A DNA stretch of 64,000 nt from Clostridia bacterium. Its GTDB lineage: Bacteria > Bacillota > Clostridia > Oscillospirales > Acutalibacteraceae. This document shows positions 24,749 through 34,118 of the stretch, in pieces. Numbering within the stretch: the stretch's first letter is position 1; each line of letters begins with the position of its first letter. The notes beneath the pieces were generated by a model that had not been told where the DNA came from, ran no database searches, and was given only the letters and a program-made list of their open reading frames with translations. Where the stretch lies: assembly GCA_017466365.1 (NCBI GenBank), contig JAFTUG010000012.1, forward strand, positions 1 to 64,000, read 5' to 3'. The translations under genes and the position numbers were made by a program.

Positions 24749-25561
24749 TTATGCGAGTGTAAGCTCGTATTTATCGGCAAGCCCCTGAAGAGTGCCGTCT
24801 GCCTTAAGCTCTGCCATAATATCGTTGAGAGCTGCTGCAAGGTCTGAACCCTGACGGCAAGCGATGCCGTATTCTTCTGTTGTAAGCTCAAGTGAATAGC
24901 CGAGGTCAGCATAGCTTGTGCCTTCACCTGTCATGGCATTAGCCATTGTGATGTCGATAACGCATGCGTCTGCTGCACCGCTCTTAACCTCCTGAAGAGC
25001 ATCGGCCTGTGTGAGAACTGCTGTGCATTCAAGACCGTTTTCTGCAATTGCCTTTTCACCTGCCGAACCTGCTTCTGCTGCGAAGGTAAGGTCTGCAAGG
25101 CTTTCAACTGTTGCATATTCAGCGAGCTTATCTGCTGCCATAACAACAACCTGTGCATTCTTTACATAAGCATTTGAAACTGTTGCGTTTGCAAGAGCTT
25201 CGTCTGTAATTGTCATGCCGTTCCAAACACAGTCAATTGTTTTACCTCTGAGTTCAAGGAACTTGTTATCCCAGTCGATTTCGATGAATTCAACGGCAAC
25301 GCCGAGCTTTTCACCTGCAAGACGAGCGAATTCAGCGTCAAAGCCTGTCCATTCGCCGTTTTCATCGGGATAATCCATGGGAGCGTAGTTTGTGATACCT
25401 ACAACGAGTGTGCCCTTATCCTTTATGTAAGCAAGGTCGCTGTCTGCTGCAACGTTTTCATTGGGTGCTGCTGTGGTTGTTTCGCTGTCTGTGTTGCCGC
25501 CGCATGCAGCAAATGAGAACAGCATAAGTCCTGCGAGAATCAATGCAAAAATCTTTTTCAT
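24749..25561 (-). CDS. Polar amino-acid-binding lipoprotein
   Basis: 270 residues. Signal peptide with lipobox FSFAAC, then a Thr-rich linker, then a family 3 solute-binding domain. GTLVVGITNYAPMDYPDENGEWTGFDAEF-like opening (GFD contacts the ligand), IDWDNKFLEL, NGMTIT and DACVIDITMA are the usual blocks. It presents substrate to the permease outside the membrane. Upstream is a strong promoter whose -10 lies inside a 22-bp palindrome, so expression is probably controlled by a dedicated repressor. The exact ligand is not predictable. Confidence 0.93.
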   Translation of the reverse strand: MKKIFALILAGLMLFSFAACGGNTDSETTTAAPNENVAADSDLAYIKDKGTLVVGITNYAPMDYPDENGEWTGFDAEFARLAGEKLGVAVEFIEIDWDNKFLELRGKTIDCVWNGMTITDEALANATVSNAYVKNAQVVVMAADKLAEYATVESLADLTFAAEAGSAGEKAIAENGLECTAVLTQADALQEVKSGAADACVIDITMANAMTGEGTSYADLGYSLELTTEEYGIACRQGSDLAAALNDIMAELKADGTLQGLADKYELTLA

Positions 25562-25585
25562 GTTTTTTGCTCCTTTGTTTTATTA

Positions 25586-25607
25586 TTGTGTTATTACATT
25601 AACACAA
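25586..25607. promoter_or_regulatory. Operator palindrome over the binding-protein promoter
   Basis: Perfect arms TTGTGTTA (25586-25593) and TAACACAA (25600-25607) with a 6-base centre. They cover the -10 of the minus-strand promoter TTGACA (25624-25619), 17-base spacer, TAATGT (25601-25596). The regulator is not in the window. Confidence 0.7.
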
Positions 25608-25647
25608 TAAAGCGATTTTGTCAATATTAATTTGTTTAAAACAAAAA

Positions 25648-25676
25648 ACGGAGCCGATATATGCATCGGTTCCGTT
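25648..25676 (-). terminator. Terminator of the heterodimeric ABC exporter genes
   Basis: AACGGAGCCGAT (25648-25659) with ATCGGTTCCGTT (25665-25676), with a G-T pair; the minus-strand tail is U-rich. Confidence 0.8.
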
Positions 25677-25681
25677 TGAGT

Positions 25682-27433
25682 TTATGCGGTTGCATCCATA
25701 CGGCTGTTATAAAGCTCAAAATAGAAGCCTTGCTTTTTGATAAGCTCATCATGGCTGCCCTGCTCAATGATGTTGCCGTTTTTCATAACAAGAATCACGT
25801 CTGCATTCTTTATCGTTGAAAGCCTGTGGGCGACAATAAAGCTTGTTCTGCCCTGCATCATTGTTGAAAATGCTTTTTGAATGCGGATTTCCGTTCTTGT
25901 GTCGATTGAAGATGTTGCTTCGTCAAGAATCAGCATGGGCGGCAGGCAGAGCATCACTCTTGCGATGCAGAGAAGCTGCTTCTGACCCTGCGAAAGTCCT
26001 GATGCTTCATCGGATATAACGGTATCGTATCCGTCAGGAAGCCTTTTTATAAAACTGTGCGCATGGGATGCCTTTGCGGCGGCGATGATTTCATCGTCTG
26101 TTGCATCGGGCTTGCCCATTGCAATGTTTTCACGCACCGTGCCTTCTTTAAGCCAGGTATCCTGCAAAACCATGCCATAGCTTTTTCGGAGACTTTCTCT
26201 TGTTGCGGAATTTATTTCAACGCCGTCAACACTTATCTTACCTTCATCAACATCATAAAATCTCATAAGCAGATTAACAAGAGTTGTTTTGCCGCATCCC
26301 GTCGGACCGACTATTGCAACTCTGTTGCCTTTTTCAACTTCAAGATTGAGATTTTTGATGAGTTCTTTGTCTTTTGAATATGAAAATGCAACGTTTTCAA
26401 GAGAGACTTTGCCTTCAACATCGGTGAATACATGAGCATTTTCGCTGTCCGGAGTCTGCGGTTTTTGCTCAACCAATTCAAAAAGCCTTTCTGCACAGGC
26501 GAGTGCATTCTGTAATTCGGCGATAACGCCCGATATTTCGTTGAACGGTTTTGTATACTGGTTTGCATAACTCAAAAAGCAAGAAAGACCGCCGACTGTT
26601 ATTGCACCGTTTACCGCAGCCAAAGCACCCGTAAGACCAACCGCCGCATAAACAACGCTGTTTACAAAACGGGTTGACGGATTTGTGAGCGATGAAAAGA
26701 ATATTGCTCTGCGTGAATATTTTTCGTACCTTTCGTTAATTTCATCAAATTCTTCAAGAGTTTTTTCTTCTCTTGAAAATGCGGTAACAAGCTTTCCGTT
26801 ACCTACCGATTCTTCAATGAAAGCGGTTTGTTCACCCCTTGTTTTTGACTGAAGCTGAAACATGGAGAAGGTTCTTTTTGCAATGAATCTTGCAACAAAA
26901 AGCGAAAGGGGAGTGAGAATAACAACAACTATTGCTATCTTATAGTTTATCGACAGCATGAAGCCGAGAGTTCCGAGAATGGTGATAACACCCGTGAAAA
27001 GCTGCGTGAAGCCCATTAAAAGACCGTCTGCAAACTGGTCGGCGTCGGAAATGATGCGGCTTACGGTATCTCCTGTCGGCTTTGAGTCAATATAGCTCAA
27101 AGGCAAAACCTGAATTTTTTCCATTGCGGCATTGCGGATATCTCTTACAACCCTGAAGGTTATTCTGTTGTTGAGAGTGTTCATTATCCACTGTGCAAGA
27201 CCCGTTGCAAGAGCGAGAATTCCTATCTGATAAAGGAAGGGGAGAAGTGCATCAAAATTAACCTTACCCGGTGCGACGATTTCGTCTATTGCCTTGCCTG
27301 CAAGCACAGGAATATAAAGGCTTGATGCAACACTTGCGGCAGCAAGAATAATTGAAACAAAAAGATGTATTTTATATTTGCCTACATAGAGGAACACTTT
27401 CTGAAGAGTAGTTTTGTTTATTTTGCTTTTCAT
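25682..27433 (-). CDS. ABC exporter subunit with consensus ATP site (heterodimer partner B)
   Basis: 583 residues: six membrane helices (about 1-320) fused to an ATPase domain. Walker A GPTGCGKTTL, Walker B MLILDEATSSID with the catalytic Glu, and switch His in VAHRLSTI are canonical; the signature loop is LSQGQKQLL with Gln for the second Gly-adjacent Ser/Gly position. It overlaps its partner gene by 4 bp (ATGA), as in BmrCD/LmrCD-type multidrug or lipid exporters. Substrate unknown. Confidence 0.92.
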   Translation of the reverse strand: MKSKINKTTLQKVFLYVGKYKIHLFVSIILAAASVASSLYIPVLAGKAIDEIVAPGKVNFDALLPFLYQIGILALATGLAQWIMNTLNNRITFRVVRDIRNAAMEKIQVLPLSYIDSKPTGDTVSRIISDADQFADGLLMGFTQLFTGVITILGTLGFMLSINYKIAIVVVILTPLSLFVARFIAKRTFSMFQLQSKTRGEQTAFIEESVGNGKLVTAFSREEKTLEEFDEINERYEKYSRRAIFFSSLTNPSTRFVNSVVYAAVGLTGALAAVNGAITVGGLSCFLSYANQYTKPFNEISGVIAELQNALACAERLFELVEQKPQTPDSENAHVFTDVEGKVSLENVAFSYSKDKELIKNLNLEVEKGNRVAIVGPTGCGKTTLVNLLMRFYDVDEGKISVDGVEINSATRESLRKSYGMVLQDTWLKEGTVRENIAMGKPDATDDEIIAAAKASHAHSFIKRLPDGYDTVISDEASGLSQGQKQLLCIARVMLCLPPMLILDEATSSIDTRTEIRIQKAFSTMMQGRTSFIVAHRLSTIKNADVILVMKNGNIIEQGSHDELIKKQGFYFELYNSRMDATA

Positions 27434-29151
27434 GCGTTTTCCTCCTTATCAAACTGCGAGAAGTGAATTTCTCTGTAAACAGCATTATTTTCAAGGAGTT
27501 CTTTATGCGTGCCAACCGATGCAACACCGTCATCGAGAACAATTATTTTATCGGCATGCATAATGGAGGATGTTCTTTGAGAAACGATGAACACAGCCTT
27601 ATCGCCTTGATTTTCAGCTATTGCACGGCGCATTGCGGCATCGGTTGCGTAGTCGAGTGCGCTTGAGCTGTCGTCAAGAATAAGAATATCGGCTTTTTTC
27701 ATAAGAGCACGGGCAACGGAAAGCCTCTGTCTCTGACCGCCCGAAAAGTTTCTTCCGCCCTGTTCGACGGGAGTATCGAGACCCTGCTTTTCTCTGATGA
27801 AATCTTCTGCCCGGGCAAGTTTCAATGCATGATATATTTCTTCGTCGCTTGCCTCGGGATTGCCCCAAAGCATATTGCTTCTTACTGTTCCTTTAAAAAG
27901 CACGGATTTTTGAGGAACAACCGAAATTCTTTCTCTGATTTCTTCAAGAGGAATATTGTTCACATCCTCACCGCCCAAAAGAACTTTGCCGGAGGTGGCT
28001 CTGTAAAATGCGGGAATGAGATTGATGAGCGTCGTTTTGCCCGAGCCTGTTGAACCGATTATGCCTACGGTTTCGCCTTTTTTAATAGAAAAGCTGATGT
28101 TTTCAAGCGAATTTTCTCCTGCGCCTGCATATGCAAAAGAAACATTTTGAAATTCAACAATATTTTTGCTGTTTTCGTTGATGTGTGAGCTGCCCTTGTT
28201 GCCGTCTTCTGTCTCTGTGTCAAGAACAGAGCTTATTCTGCCTGCACAGGCAACGGATTTTGTGATGCTTATGATAAGATTTGCAAATTTTACAAGCTCA
28301 ACGAGAATTTGCGACATATAGTTATAAAGCGCAACAACCGCACCTTGTGTAATTATTCCCGTTTCAACACGGATTGCACCTGCATAAATCAAAACGGCAA
28401 TACCTATATTAATTATAACGCAGGTCAGGGGGTTCATCAAAGCTGAAATTCTGCCCGTATATTCCTGAACAGCGGTTAATGCATCGTTGCGTTCCTTGAA
28501 TTCCTCAATCTGCTCATTCTCTTTGCAAAATGCTCTTATAACCCTTGCACCCGTAAGGCTTTCTCTTGCCGTGCAAAGAACTTTATCGAGTGCAACACGA
28601 ACTTTTTTATAAAGCGGTATGCAGAAGAACATGATTCCGAAAACAACAACAGAGAGTGCGGGGATGACAACAACGAAAGTGAGTGCCGATTTAGCATCAA
28701 CAGTAAAAGCCATAATCATTGCGCCGATAACAACAAAAGGTGAACGGAGAAGAAGGCGGAGAGTCAGATTTAGTCCGCTTTGTACGCTGTCCATGTCACT
28801 CGTCATTCGGGTTATAAGTGTTGATGTGCCGACCTTATCAAGCTTTTCGTGAGAAAGTCTGCCTATGTGTGCAAAAAGAGCATGCTTGAGTCTTTTTACA
28901 AAAGCGGTTGATGCCTTTGCTGAAAAATACTGTGCAGTAATTGAAAAAGCAAGCCCCACTGCACCCAGCAGAATAAGCACAGCACACATTTTTATGATGT
29001 AATTATTATCGGAATTGCCGATGCCTTTGTCGATGATTGATGCCACAACAAGAGGCACAAAAAGCTCGAGTATGGCTTCAAACATTTTAAACATGGGCGC
29101 AAGCACGCATTGCAGCCTGCTTCCTTTAAGATATACAAGAAGTTTTTTCAT
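27430..29151 (-). CDS. ABC exporter subunit with degenerate ATP site (heterodimer partner A)
   Basis: 573 residues, membrane domain plus ATPase. Walker A GSTGSGKTTL and signature FSGGQRQRLS are normal, but Walker B reads LILDDSSSALD, with Asp where the catalytic Glu belongs, and the switch His is replaced in VSQRTSS (Gln). Such asymmetry is the hallmark of heterodimeric exporters like TM287/288, where only one ATP site turns over. AAGGA is upstream of ATG 29151. Together with the 4-bp-overlapping partner it should pump drugs, lipids or peptides outward. Confidence 0.92.
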   Translation of the reverse strand: MKKLLVYLKGSRLQCVLAPMFKMFEAILELFVPLVVASIIDKGIGNSDNNYIIKMCAVLILLGAVGLAFSITAQYFSAKASTAFVKRLKHALFAHIGRLSHEKLDKVGTSTLITRMTSDMDSVQSGLNLTLRLLLRSPFVVIGAMIMAFTVDAKSALTFVVVIPALSVVVFGIMFFCIPLYKKVRVALDKVLCTARESLTGARVIRAFCKENEQIEEFKERNDALTAVQEYTGRISALMNPLTCVIINIGIAVLIYAGAIRVETGIITQGAVVALYNYMSQILVELVKFANLIISITKSVACAGRISSVLDTETEDGNKGSSHINENSKNIVEFQNVSFAYAGAGENSLENISFSIKKGETVGIIGSTGSGKTTLINLIPAFYRATSGKVLLGGEDVNNIPLEEIRERISVVPQKSVLFKGTVRSNMLWGNPEASDEEIYHALKLARAEDFIREKQGLDTPVEQGGRNFSGGQRQRLSVARALMKKADILILDDSSSALDYATDAAMRRAIAENQGDKAVFIVSQRTSSIMHADKIIVLDDGVASVGTHKELLENNAVYREIHFSQFDKEENA

Positions 29152-29184
29152 ATGTTCATTCCTTAATTTGAATATCCATATTAT

Positions 29185-29219
29185 TTTATCACATTAATTC
29201 TGCTTTGTGAAGTGATAAA
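29185..29219. promoter_or_regulatory. Inverted repeat at the ABC exporter promoter
   Basis: TTTATCAC (29185-29192) and GTGATAAA (29212-29219) are perfect arms 19 bases apart, within a minus-strand promoter-like pair TTCACA, 17-base spacer, TAAAAT. A possible operator for a MarR/TetR/GntR-type regulator located elsewhere. Confidence 0.45.
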
Positions 29220-29333
29220 GCCAAAAATTACAGATCTTATTAATTTTACATTAATTCTAATATGGAAAAATATTTTGTGCAGTATATGGTAATATTTCTT
29301 TGTATAATGTTGTACCCAAGGAGGACAAAGACA

Positions 29334-30248
29334 ATGAAAGTTACCAAAGAAACACATTTTGGCATACAGCGCAAAATCGTTGCCAACATGACCTCCGAAA
29401 GCTGGGAAACCATTCCTCATATTTCATATATATATGAGCCCGAGGTTTCGAGGTTTTTAGAGGTTGTAAAAGAGCTTAACGCTTCAGGCAAATTCCCCGT
29501 AAAAATCACCGTTAACACTATTATGCTCAAGGCACTTTCCGAGGCATTCAAAGCAGCCCCCTGCCTTAATGCACACATTGATTTCAACCGTAAGCTTGTA
29601 AGAGGAAAAATTACCGAGTTTGATGAAATCCATGTTTCGATGACTTGGATTCTTCCCAACGGTGAGATGATGACTCTTAATCTCCACGATATTGGCAACA
29701 AGAATCTTGTTGAGCTTACAGAATACATAGCAGACGTAGGCAGAAGAATCGGAAACACAGACCTCAATGAGGTTATGTTCTCCGTTTCAATGCACGATAC
29801 CATTAAGAAGCTCAAGAAGGGCAAGATTATTCAGGTTCTTCAGCGCCTTATCGGTTCAAAAACAGGAAAGCACAGAGTTAAGACTCTTTCGGGCAAGGCT
29901 AAAAAAGCTTATAAGGCAATTCCCGAAAAAGACAGACTCACAAAGTATGATATTGAGCAGGGTACCGTTACCGTTTCAAATATCGGTTCGGTTACAAGAG
30001 GAATCCCCGGCAGAGTTGCTTTGCTTTCAATCATTCCTCCCCAGGTTTTTGTTGCATGCATCGGTGCAGTAAACAAAAAGCCTGTTGTTAAGCAGGATGA
30101 AAACGGCAATGACATTATTGTTGTTGGCAACGAAATGCCCATCGATCTTGTTTTTGACCACAGAGCATGTGACTTCGGTGACCTTGTTCCTTTCATCAAT
30201 AAACTTGAGGATATTTTCAAGAATCCCGAGCAGATGTATAATTGGTAA
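29334..30248 (+). CDS. E2-type 2-oxoacid dehydrogenase acyltransferase, catalytic domain only
   Basis: 304 residues from ATG 29334 (AAGGAGG upstream). It is the CAT-like catalytic domain of dihydrolipoamide acyltransferases: the ITVNTIMLKALSEAF helix, the TVTVSNIGSV strand and the active-site DHRACD (Asp 275, His 276). The lipoyl and peripheral-subunit-binding domains of normal E2 proteins are missing, and no E1 or E3 gene is near. Stand-alone E2-like proteins occur in Clostridia with unknown acyl substrates. The preceding reading frame from 29262 has no ribosome site. A terminator follows. Confidence 0.85.
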   Translation: MKVTKETHFGIQRKIVANMTSESWETIPHISYIYEPEVSRFLEVVKELNASGKFPVKITVNTIMLKALSEAFKAAPCLNAHIDFNRKLVRGKITEFDEIHVSMTWILPNGEMMTLNLHDIGNKNLVELTEYIADVGRRIGNTDLNEVMFSVSMHDTIKKLKKGKIIQVLQRLIGSKTGKHRVKTLSGKAKKAYKAIPEKDRLTKYDIEQGTVTVSNIGSVTRGIPGRVALLSIIPPQVFVACIGAVNKKPVVKQDENGNDIIVVGNEMPIDLVFDHRACDFGDLVPFINKLEDIFKNPEQMYNW

Positions 30249-30255
30249 TTTATAT

Positions 30256-30286
30256 GGACTGTTTCTTTAAGAAGCAGTCCCTTTTT
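30256..30286 (+). terminator. Terminator of the E2-like gene
   Basis: GGACTGTTTC (30256-30265) with GAAGCAGTCC (30271-30280), then CTTTTT. Confidence 0.75.
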
Positions 30287-30287
30287 G

Positions 30288-30316
30288 TTGACAAAATCCG
30301 ATTTGAAAACTACAAT
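30288..30316 (+). promoter_or_regulatory. Promoter of the alpha-galactosidase gene
   Basis: TTGACA (30288-30293), 17-base spacer, TACAAT (30311-30316), starting right behind the previous terminator. Confidence 0.75.
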
Positions 30317-30347
30317 GGTTTTATCACGAATGAAAGGCGCTGAAATA

Positions 30348-32468
30348 ATGAGCGAATTTTTCAATGTATATTATCAAGCGGGTAAAAATCCCGTTTTCAG
30401 CTACAGAAGCGGTCTTGCTGTTTATGAAGAAACCTTTGCAAACGGCGTTCTGCTTGCATCGGGCAGCAATGCGGCGGGCTATCCGCTGAATGTTCTTTCA
30501 AACTTTCCAACAAGACTTAATCCTCTGCATTTCCATGAGCCGTCTGCATTCAATATTGAAGTTGACGGTCAGTGTATCGATTACGGCTTGAAATTTGTTG
30601 ATTTTCAGGCACTCGAAACCGAAAATTCACTTCAGGCTGTGTTAACTCTTGAAAGTGAAATAAAGCCCGTAAGAATTATTGTTCACACAAATCTTGACGG
30701 CACGGCGATGTTTACCCGTTTCATTGAAATCGAGAACCTTTCCGATAAGTCACTGAATTTAAACAGACTTTCACTTATATCGGGCGGACTTGAAACAATG
30801 GAAAGAGCGCAGCTTACCGCCCTGAATGATGCAGACAAGCTATATTCGGCAGGTTATTTTGATAACGATAACTGGGGCAGGGAGGGCGAATTTGCATGGC
30901 ATGACGTAACTCCCGGTGTGCATTCGGTTAATTACTGCTTCGGACGGGACAGATTCGGTCATCCTTTGTACTTTCTTCGCAACAATGTAACGGGTAAAAT
31001 GTATTTTTATCAGATAGGCTGGAGCGGAGGCTGTTGCTTTACCGCAGACCTCAATGCTGCAACTGAAAGGAATTTCAGCACTCTTGCCTTTAAAGCCGAA
31101 ATTACCTCACACAGTCCGATGACGGTTATTAAACCCAAAGAAACCTTTGTTTCTCCCGAGGTTCATGTGGGAATTATATCGGGCGGTCCGGATGAAGCCG
31201 TTAACGAAATGCATTCACATATCAGAAAATCCGTTTTGAATTCTCCTGCCGCTGACCCGTCACAGTGCTATGTGGGTGCAGGAATGGGTGCAGAGCATGA
31301 TATGTCTGTTGAAACCTCAAAGGCGTTCATTGATCAATTCGCTGAAATGGGTGCGGAAATATTTATTGTTGATGCAGGCTGGGAATGTCCTCCGAACGAA
31401 GAAACACGTTGGGGCGAATATAACGGAATTAATATTCCGAATTCCGACAGATACCCGAACGGTATAGGAGAAGTGAGGGATTACTGCCATGCAAAAGGCA
31501 TGAAATTCGGCTTATGGGTTGATATCGAATCTCTCGGTCACAGAACGGAGATATACGAAAAGCATCCTGAATGGCGTTCTGAAACAATAATCGGCAATAA
31601 AAGCGGAAACCTTATTGATTTCAGTATCCCCGAAGCTGCAGAATGGGCAGAAAATGAGCTCGCAAGAATTATATCGGAAAATAAGCTTGATTTGCTCCGT
31701 GTTGACCATAACGTTTCCTTCAGAGATTATTTCACCATGCGAAACGGTGAATGCACGTCAATCCGCCATATTCAGGCGGTTTACGCAATGTATCAAAGAC
31801 TTAAACGCCGTTTTCCCGAGGTTATATTTGAAAACTGTGCAGGCGGAGGCGCGCGCACAGACCTTGGCATGATGAAAAACTTCAACCATACATGGGTTTC
31901 CGACTGGCAGAAGCCGCCACGTTCCGTTACGGTTACAAACGGCATGACAATGGCGCTGCCTCCCGAAAGGGTTGACCGACTCTTTGCAGGTATGGGATGC
32001 CATGAGAACGGGTCGCTTGATTTCCATATGAGAAACTGCATGCTCGGTCATATGTCACTTAATGTTGTTTCGCCTGCATCTGCACAAATCAATCCGATTC
32101 AGATGGATTTCATCCGTCACAGTGTTGATATCTATAAGAATTTTATAAGAAAATTCCTTCCCGATTCAAAAATATACCACCACACTCCCGAAGCGGCAAA
32201 GACACTTGAAAACGGTTTTTCCGCCCTTGAAATTTCTTCATCTGACGGAAAATGCGGTGCAATAGCGGCATTTGCCATGACAAATGCAAAATCGGATAAA
32301 TTCAATATTGTTCCCAAAGGACTCAATCCTGCTATGAATTACAAAATTACGCTTGATAACAGCGGTGCAAGCTTTACGGTTAGCGGATATGAGCTTATTA
32401 CAAGGGGAATTGATATATATATTCCTTCTTCGCTTTCATCGGAGCTTATTCTCATTGAAGCTGAATAA
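30348..32468 (+). CDS. GH36 alpha-galactosidase
   Basis: 706 residues, the size of tetrameric GH36 alpha-galactosidases that act on melibiose and raffinose-type sugars. No signal peptide, so cytosolic. The nucleophile Asp 453 is in LLRVDHN, the acid/base Asp 519 in WVSDWQ, and ENCAGGGARTDLGMM is the classic sugar-binding block between them. The N-terminal beta-supersandwich begins at FFNVYYQAG. ATG 30348 is preferred to the longer frame from 30285, which would overlap the promoter. A sugar symporter of the GPH type lies two genes downstream. Confidence 0.93.
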   Translation: MSEFFNVYYQAGKNPVFSYRSGLAVYEETFANGVLLASGSNAAGYPLNVLSNFPTRLNPLHFHEPSAFNIEVDGQCIDYGLKFVDFQALETENSLQAVLTLESEIKPVRIIVHTNLDGTAMFTRFIEIENLSDKSLNLNRLSLISGGLETMERAQLTALNDADKLYSAGYFDNDNWGREGEFAWHDVTPGVHSVNYCFGRDRFGHPLYFLRNNVTGKMYFYQIGWSGGCCFTADLNAATERNFSTLAFKAEITSHSPMTVIKPKETFVSPEVHVGIISGGPDEAVNEMHSHIRKSVLNSPAADPSQCYVGAGMGAEHDMSVETSKAFIDQFAEMGAEIFIVDAGWECPPNEETRWGEYNGINIPNSDRYPNGIGEVRDYCHAKGMKFGLWVDIESLGHRTEIYEKHPEWRSETIIGNKSGNLIDFSIPEAAEWAENELARIISENKLDLLRVDHNVSFRDYFTMRNGECTSIRHIQAVYAMYQRLKRRFPEVIFENCAGGGARTDLGMMKNFNHTWVSDWQKPPRSVTVTNGMTMALPPERVDRLFAGMGCHENGSLDFHMRNCMLGHMSLNVVSPASAQINPIQMDFIRHSVDIYKNFIRKFLPDSKIYHHTPEAAKTLENGFSALEISSSDGKCGAIAAFAMTNAKSDKFNIVPKGLNPAMNYKITLDNSGASFTVSGYELITRGIDIYIPSSLSSELILIEAE

Positions 32469-32549
32469 AACCGTGTCGAAAAAAGACTTTACAAACTGTT
32501 CATAATATGGTAGAGTTTTGTTGAAAATAAAATATCGGAGGTTAAAAAA

Positions 32550-33938
32550 ATGTCAAAGAAAAAATTTGATCTCGGCGAAGGCATCTATGATGCGAAACAG
32601 CTCGGTTATCCCAGAATGGGATTGCTCGGTGTACAGCATATGTTCGCCATGTTCGGCGCAACGGTGCTTGTTCCCGCACTTACGGGCTTGAGCGTTTCCG
32701 CAACTCTTCTCTTTGCAGGTCTCGGCACACTTCTTTTCCATCTTCTTTCAAAAGGCAAGGTTCCCGCATTTCTCGGCTCTTCATTTGCTTTCATCGGCGG
32801 ATATGCAGCAATAACAGCTATCACCGATGAAGCAGGAAACACCTCTAATGACTACAGCCTTCTTCCTTATGCTTGCTTCGGCGTTGCATGCGCAGGTCTC
32901 CTTTATCTTGTTCTTGCGGCTCTTATCAAAGCTTTCGGGGCAAAGAAGGTTATGAAGTTCTTCCCGCCCATCGTAACAGGTCCCATCATCATCGCAATCG
33001 GTCTTACTCTTTCTTCAAGTGCTATCGCAAACTGTCAGGCTAACTGGCTTGTAGCGGTTGTTGCAATTGCAATTATTATCGGCTGTAATATTTGGGGCAA
33101 GGGCATGATTAAGATTATCCCCATTATGCTCGGCGTTCTCGGTTCATCGCTCGTTGCAGTTATTCTTCACTTCACAGGCGCTATGGAAACTCTCGACCCC
33201 GCAAAGCTTGAAGCTTTCAAAGCTGCGGATTGGATTGGTCTTCCCTTCCAGATGAAGGATACTGTTTTCGGACTTCTCGCAGGTGACTTTGATAAGAACC
33301 TTCTTGTTTCCGCTGTTATTACAATTATGCCCATTTCGCTTGCAACAATGGTTGAGCATATCGGCGATATTTCCGCTATCAGCTCCACATGCAAGAAAAA
33401 TTACATTGCAGACCCCGGTCTCCACAGAACACTTCTCGGCGACGGCCTTGCAACAACAATTGCTTCCCTCTTTGGTGCACCTGCAAACACAACCTACGGT
33501 GAAAACACAGGTGTTCTTTCGCTTTCAAAAGTTTTTGATCCCAAGGTTGTAAGAATTGCTGCTTATCTTGCCATTCTTGTTTCATTCTCACCTAAGTTTG
33601 CAGCTCTCGTAAGCCTTATGCCCACAGCAACAATCGGCGGTGCATCACTTGTTCTTTACGGTATGATTTCCGCAGTAGGTGTAAGAAACGTTGTTGAAAA
33701 TAAGGTTAACTTTGAAAACACAAGAAACGTTATCATCGCAGCTCTTATTCTTGTTCTTTCAATCGGCGTTAACTATGCAGGAGCAATTCAGATTCCCGTT
33801 GGTTCAGTAACAATCAGCCTTTCGGGTCTTGCAGTAGGCGCTCTTGTAGGCATCATCCTCAATGCAATTCTTCCCGGTAAGGATTATGAATTCGGCTCGG
33901 ATGAAAAGGGCGATAAATCCGTTAATTTCAAAGTATAA
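32550..33938 (+). CDS. uraA: Uracil permease (NCS2 family)
   Basis: 462 residues with 14 expected membrane spans of the UraA fold. The substrate-contact acidic residues are in MVEHIGD and TYGENTGV; QHMFAMFGATVLVP near the N-terminus and FPPIVTGPIIIAIG are strongly conserved. It imports uracil with protons. GGAGG precedes ATG 32550. A promoter-like TTTACA, 17-base spacer, TAGAGT is at 32488-32516. No PyrR-type leader was recognised in the short upstream gap. A terminator follows, so it is probably transcribed alone. Confidence 0.93.
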   Translation: MSKKKFDLGEGIYDAKQLGYPRMGLLGVQHMFAMFGATVLVPALTGLSVSATLLFAGLGTLLFHLLSKGKVPAFLGSSFAFIGGYAAITAITDEAGNTSNDYSLLPYACFGVACAGLLYLVLAALIKAFGAKKVMKFFPPIVTGPIIIAIGLTLSSSAIANCQANWLVAVVAIAIIIGCNIWGKGMIKIIPIMLGVLGSSLVAVILHFTGAMETLDPAKLEAFKAADWIGLPFQMKDTVFGLLAGDFDKNLLVSAVITIMPISLATMVEHIGDISAISSTCKKNYIADPGLHRTLLGDGLATTIASLFGAPANTTYGENTGVLSLSKVFDPKVVRIAAYLAILVSFSPKFAALVSLMPTATIGGASLVLYGMISAVGVRNVVENKVNFENTRNVIIAALILVLSIGVNYAGAIQIPVGSVTISLSGLAVGALVGIILNAILPGKDYEFGSDEKGDKSVNFKV

Positions 33939-33959
33939 TTCCAATTTAACCAATTCACG

Positions 33960-33991
33960 GGGCAGGTTTTGATATCTGCCCTATTTTTTAT
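33960..33991 (+). terminator. Terminator of uraA
   Basis: GGGCAG (33960-33965) with CTGCCC (33976-33981), then TATTTTTTAT. Confidence 0.8.
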
Positions 33992-34054
33992 CGGCTTTAT
34001 CACCAAAAAACAAGATGCTTTACTGTGTAGAATTCATAAAAAAATATTGCAGTA

Positions 34055-34083
34055 TTGAAAAAGTATTAATCATATGTTAATAT
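34055..34083 (+). promoter_or_regulatory. Promoter of the GPH symporter gene
   Basis: TTGAAA (34055-34060), 17-base spacer, TAATAT (34078-34083). Confidence 0.65.
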
Positions 34084-34118
34084 ATTAAAGATAATTTATA
34101 AAGGTAAGGAGAGATTAT

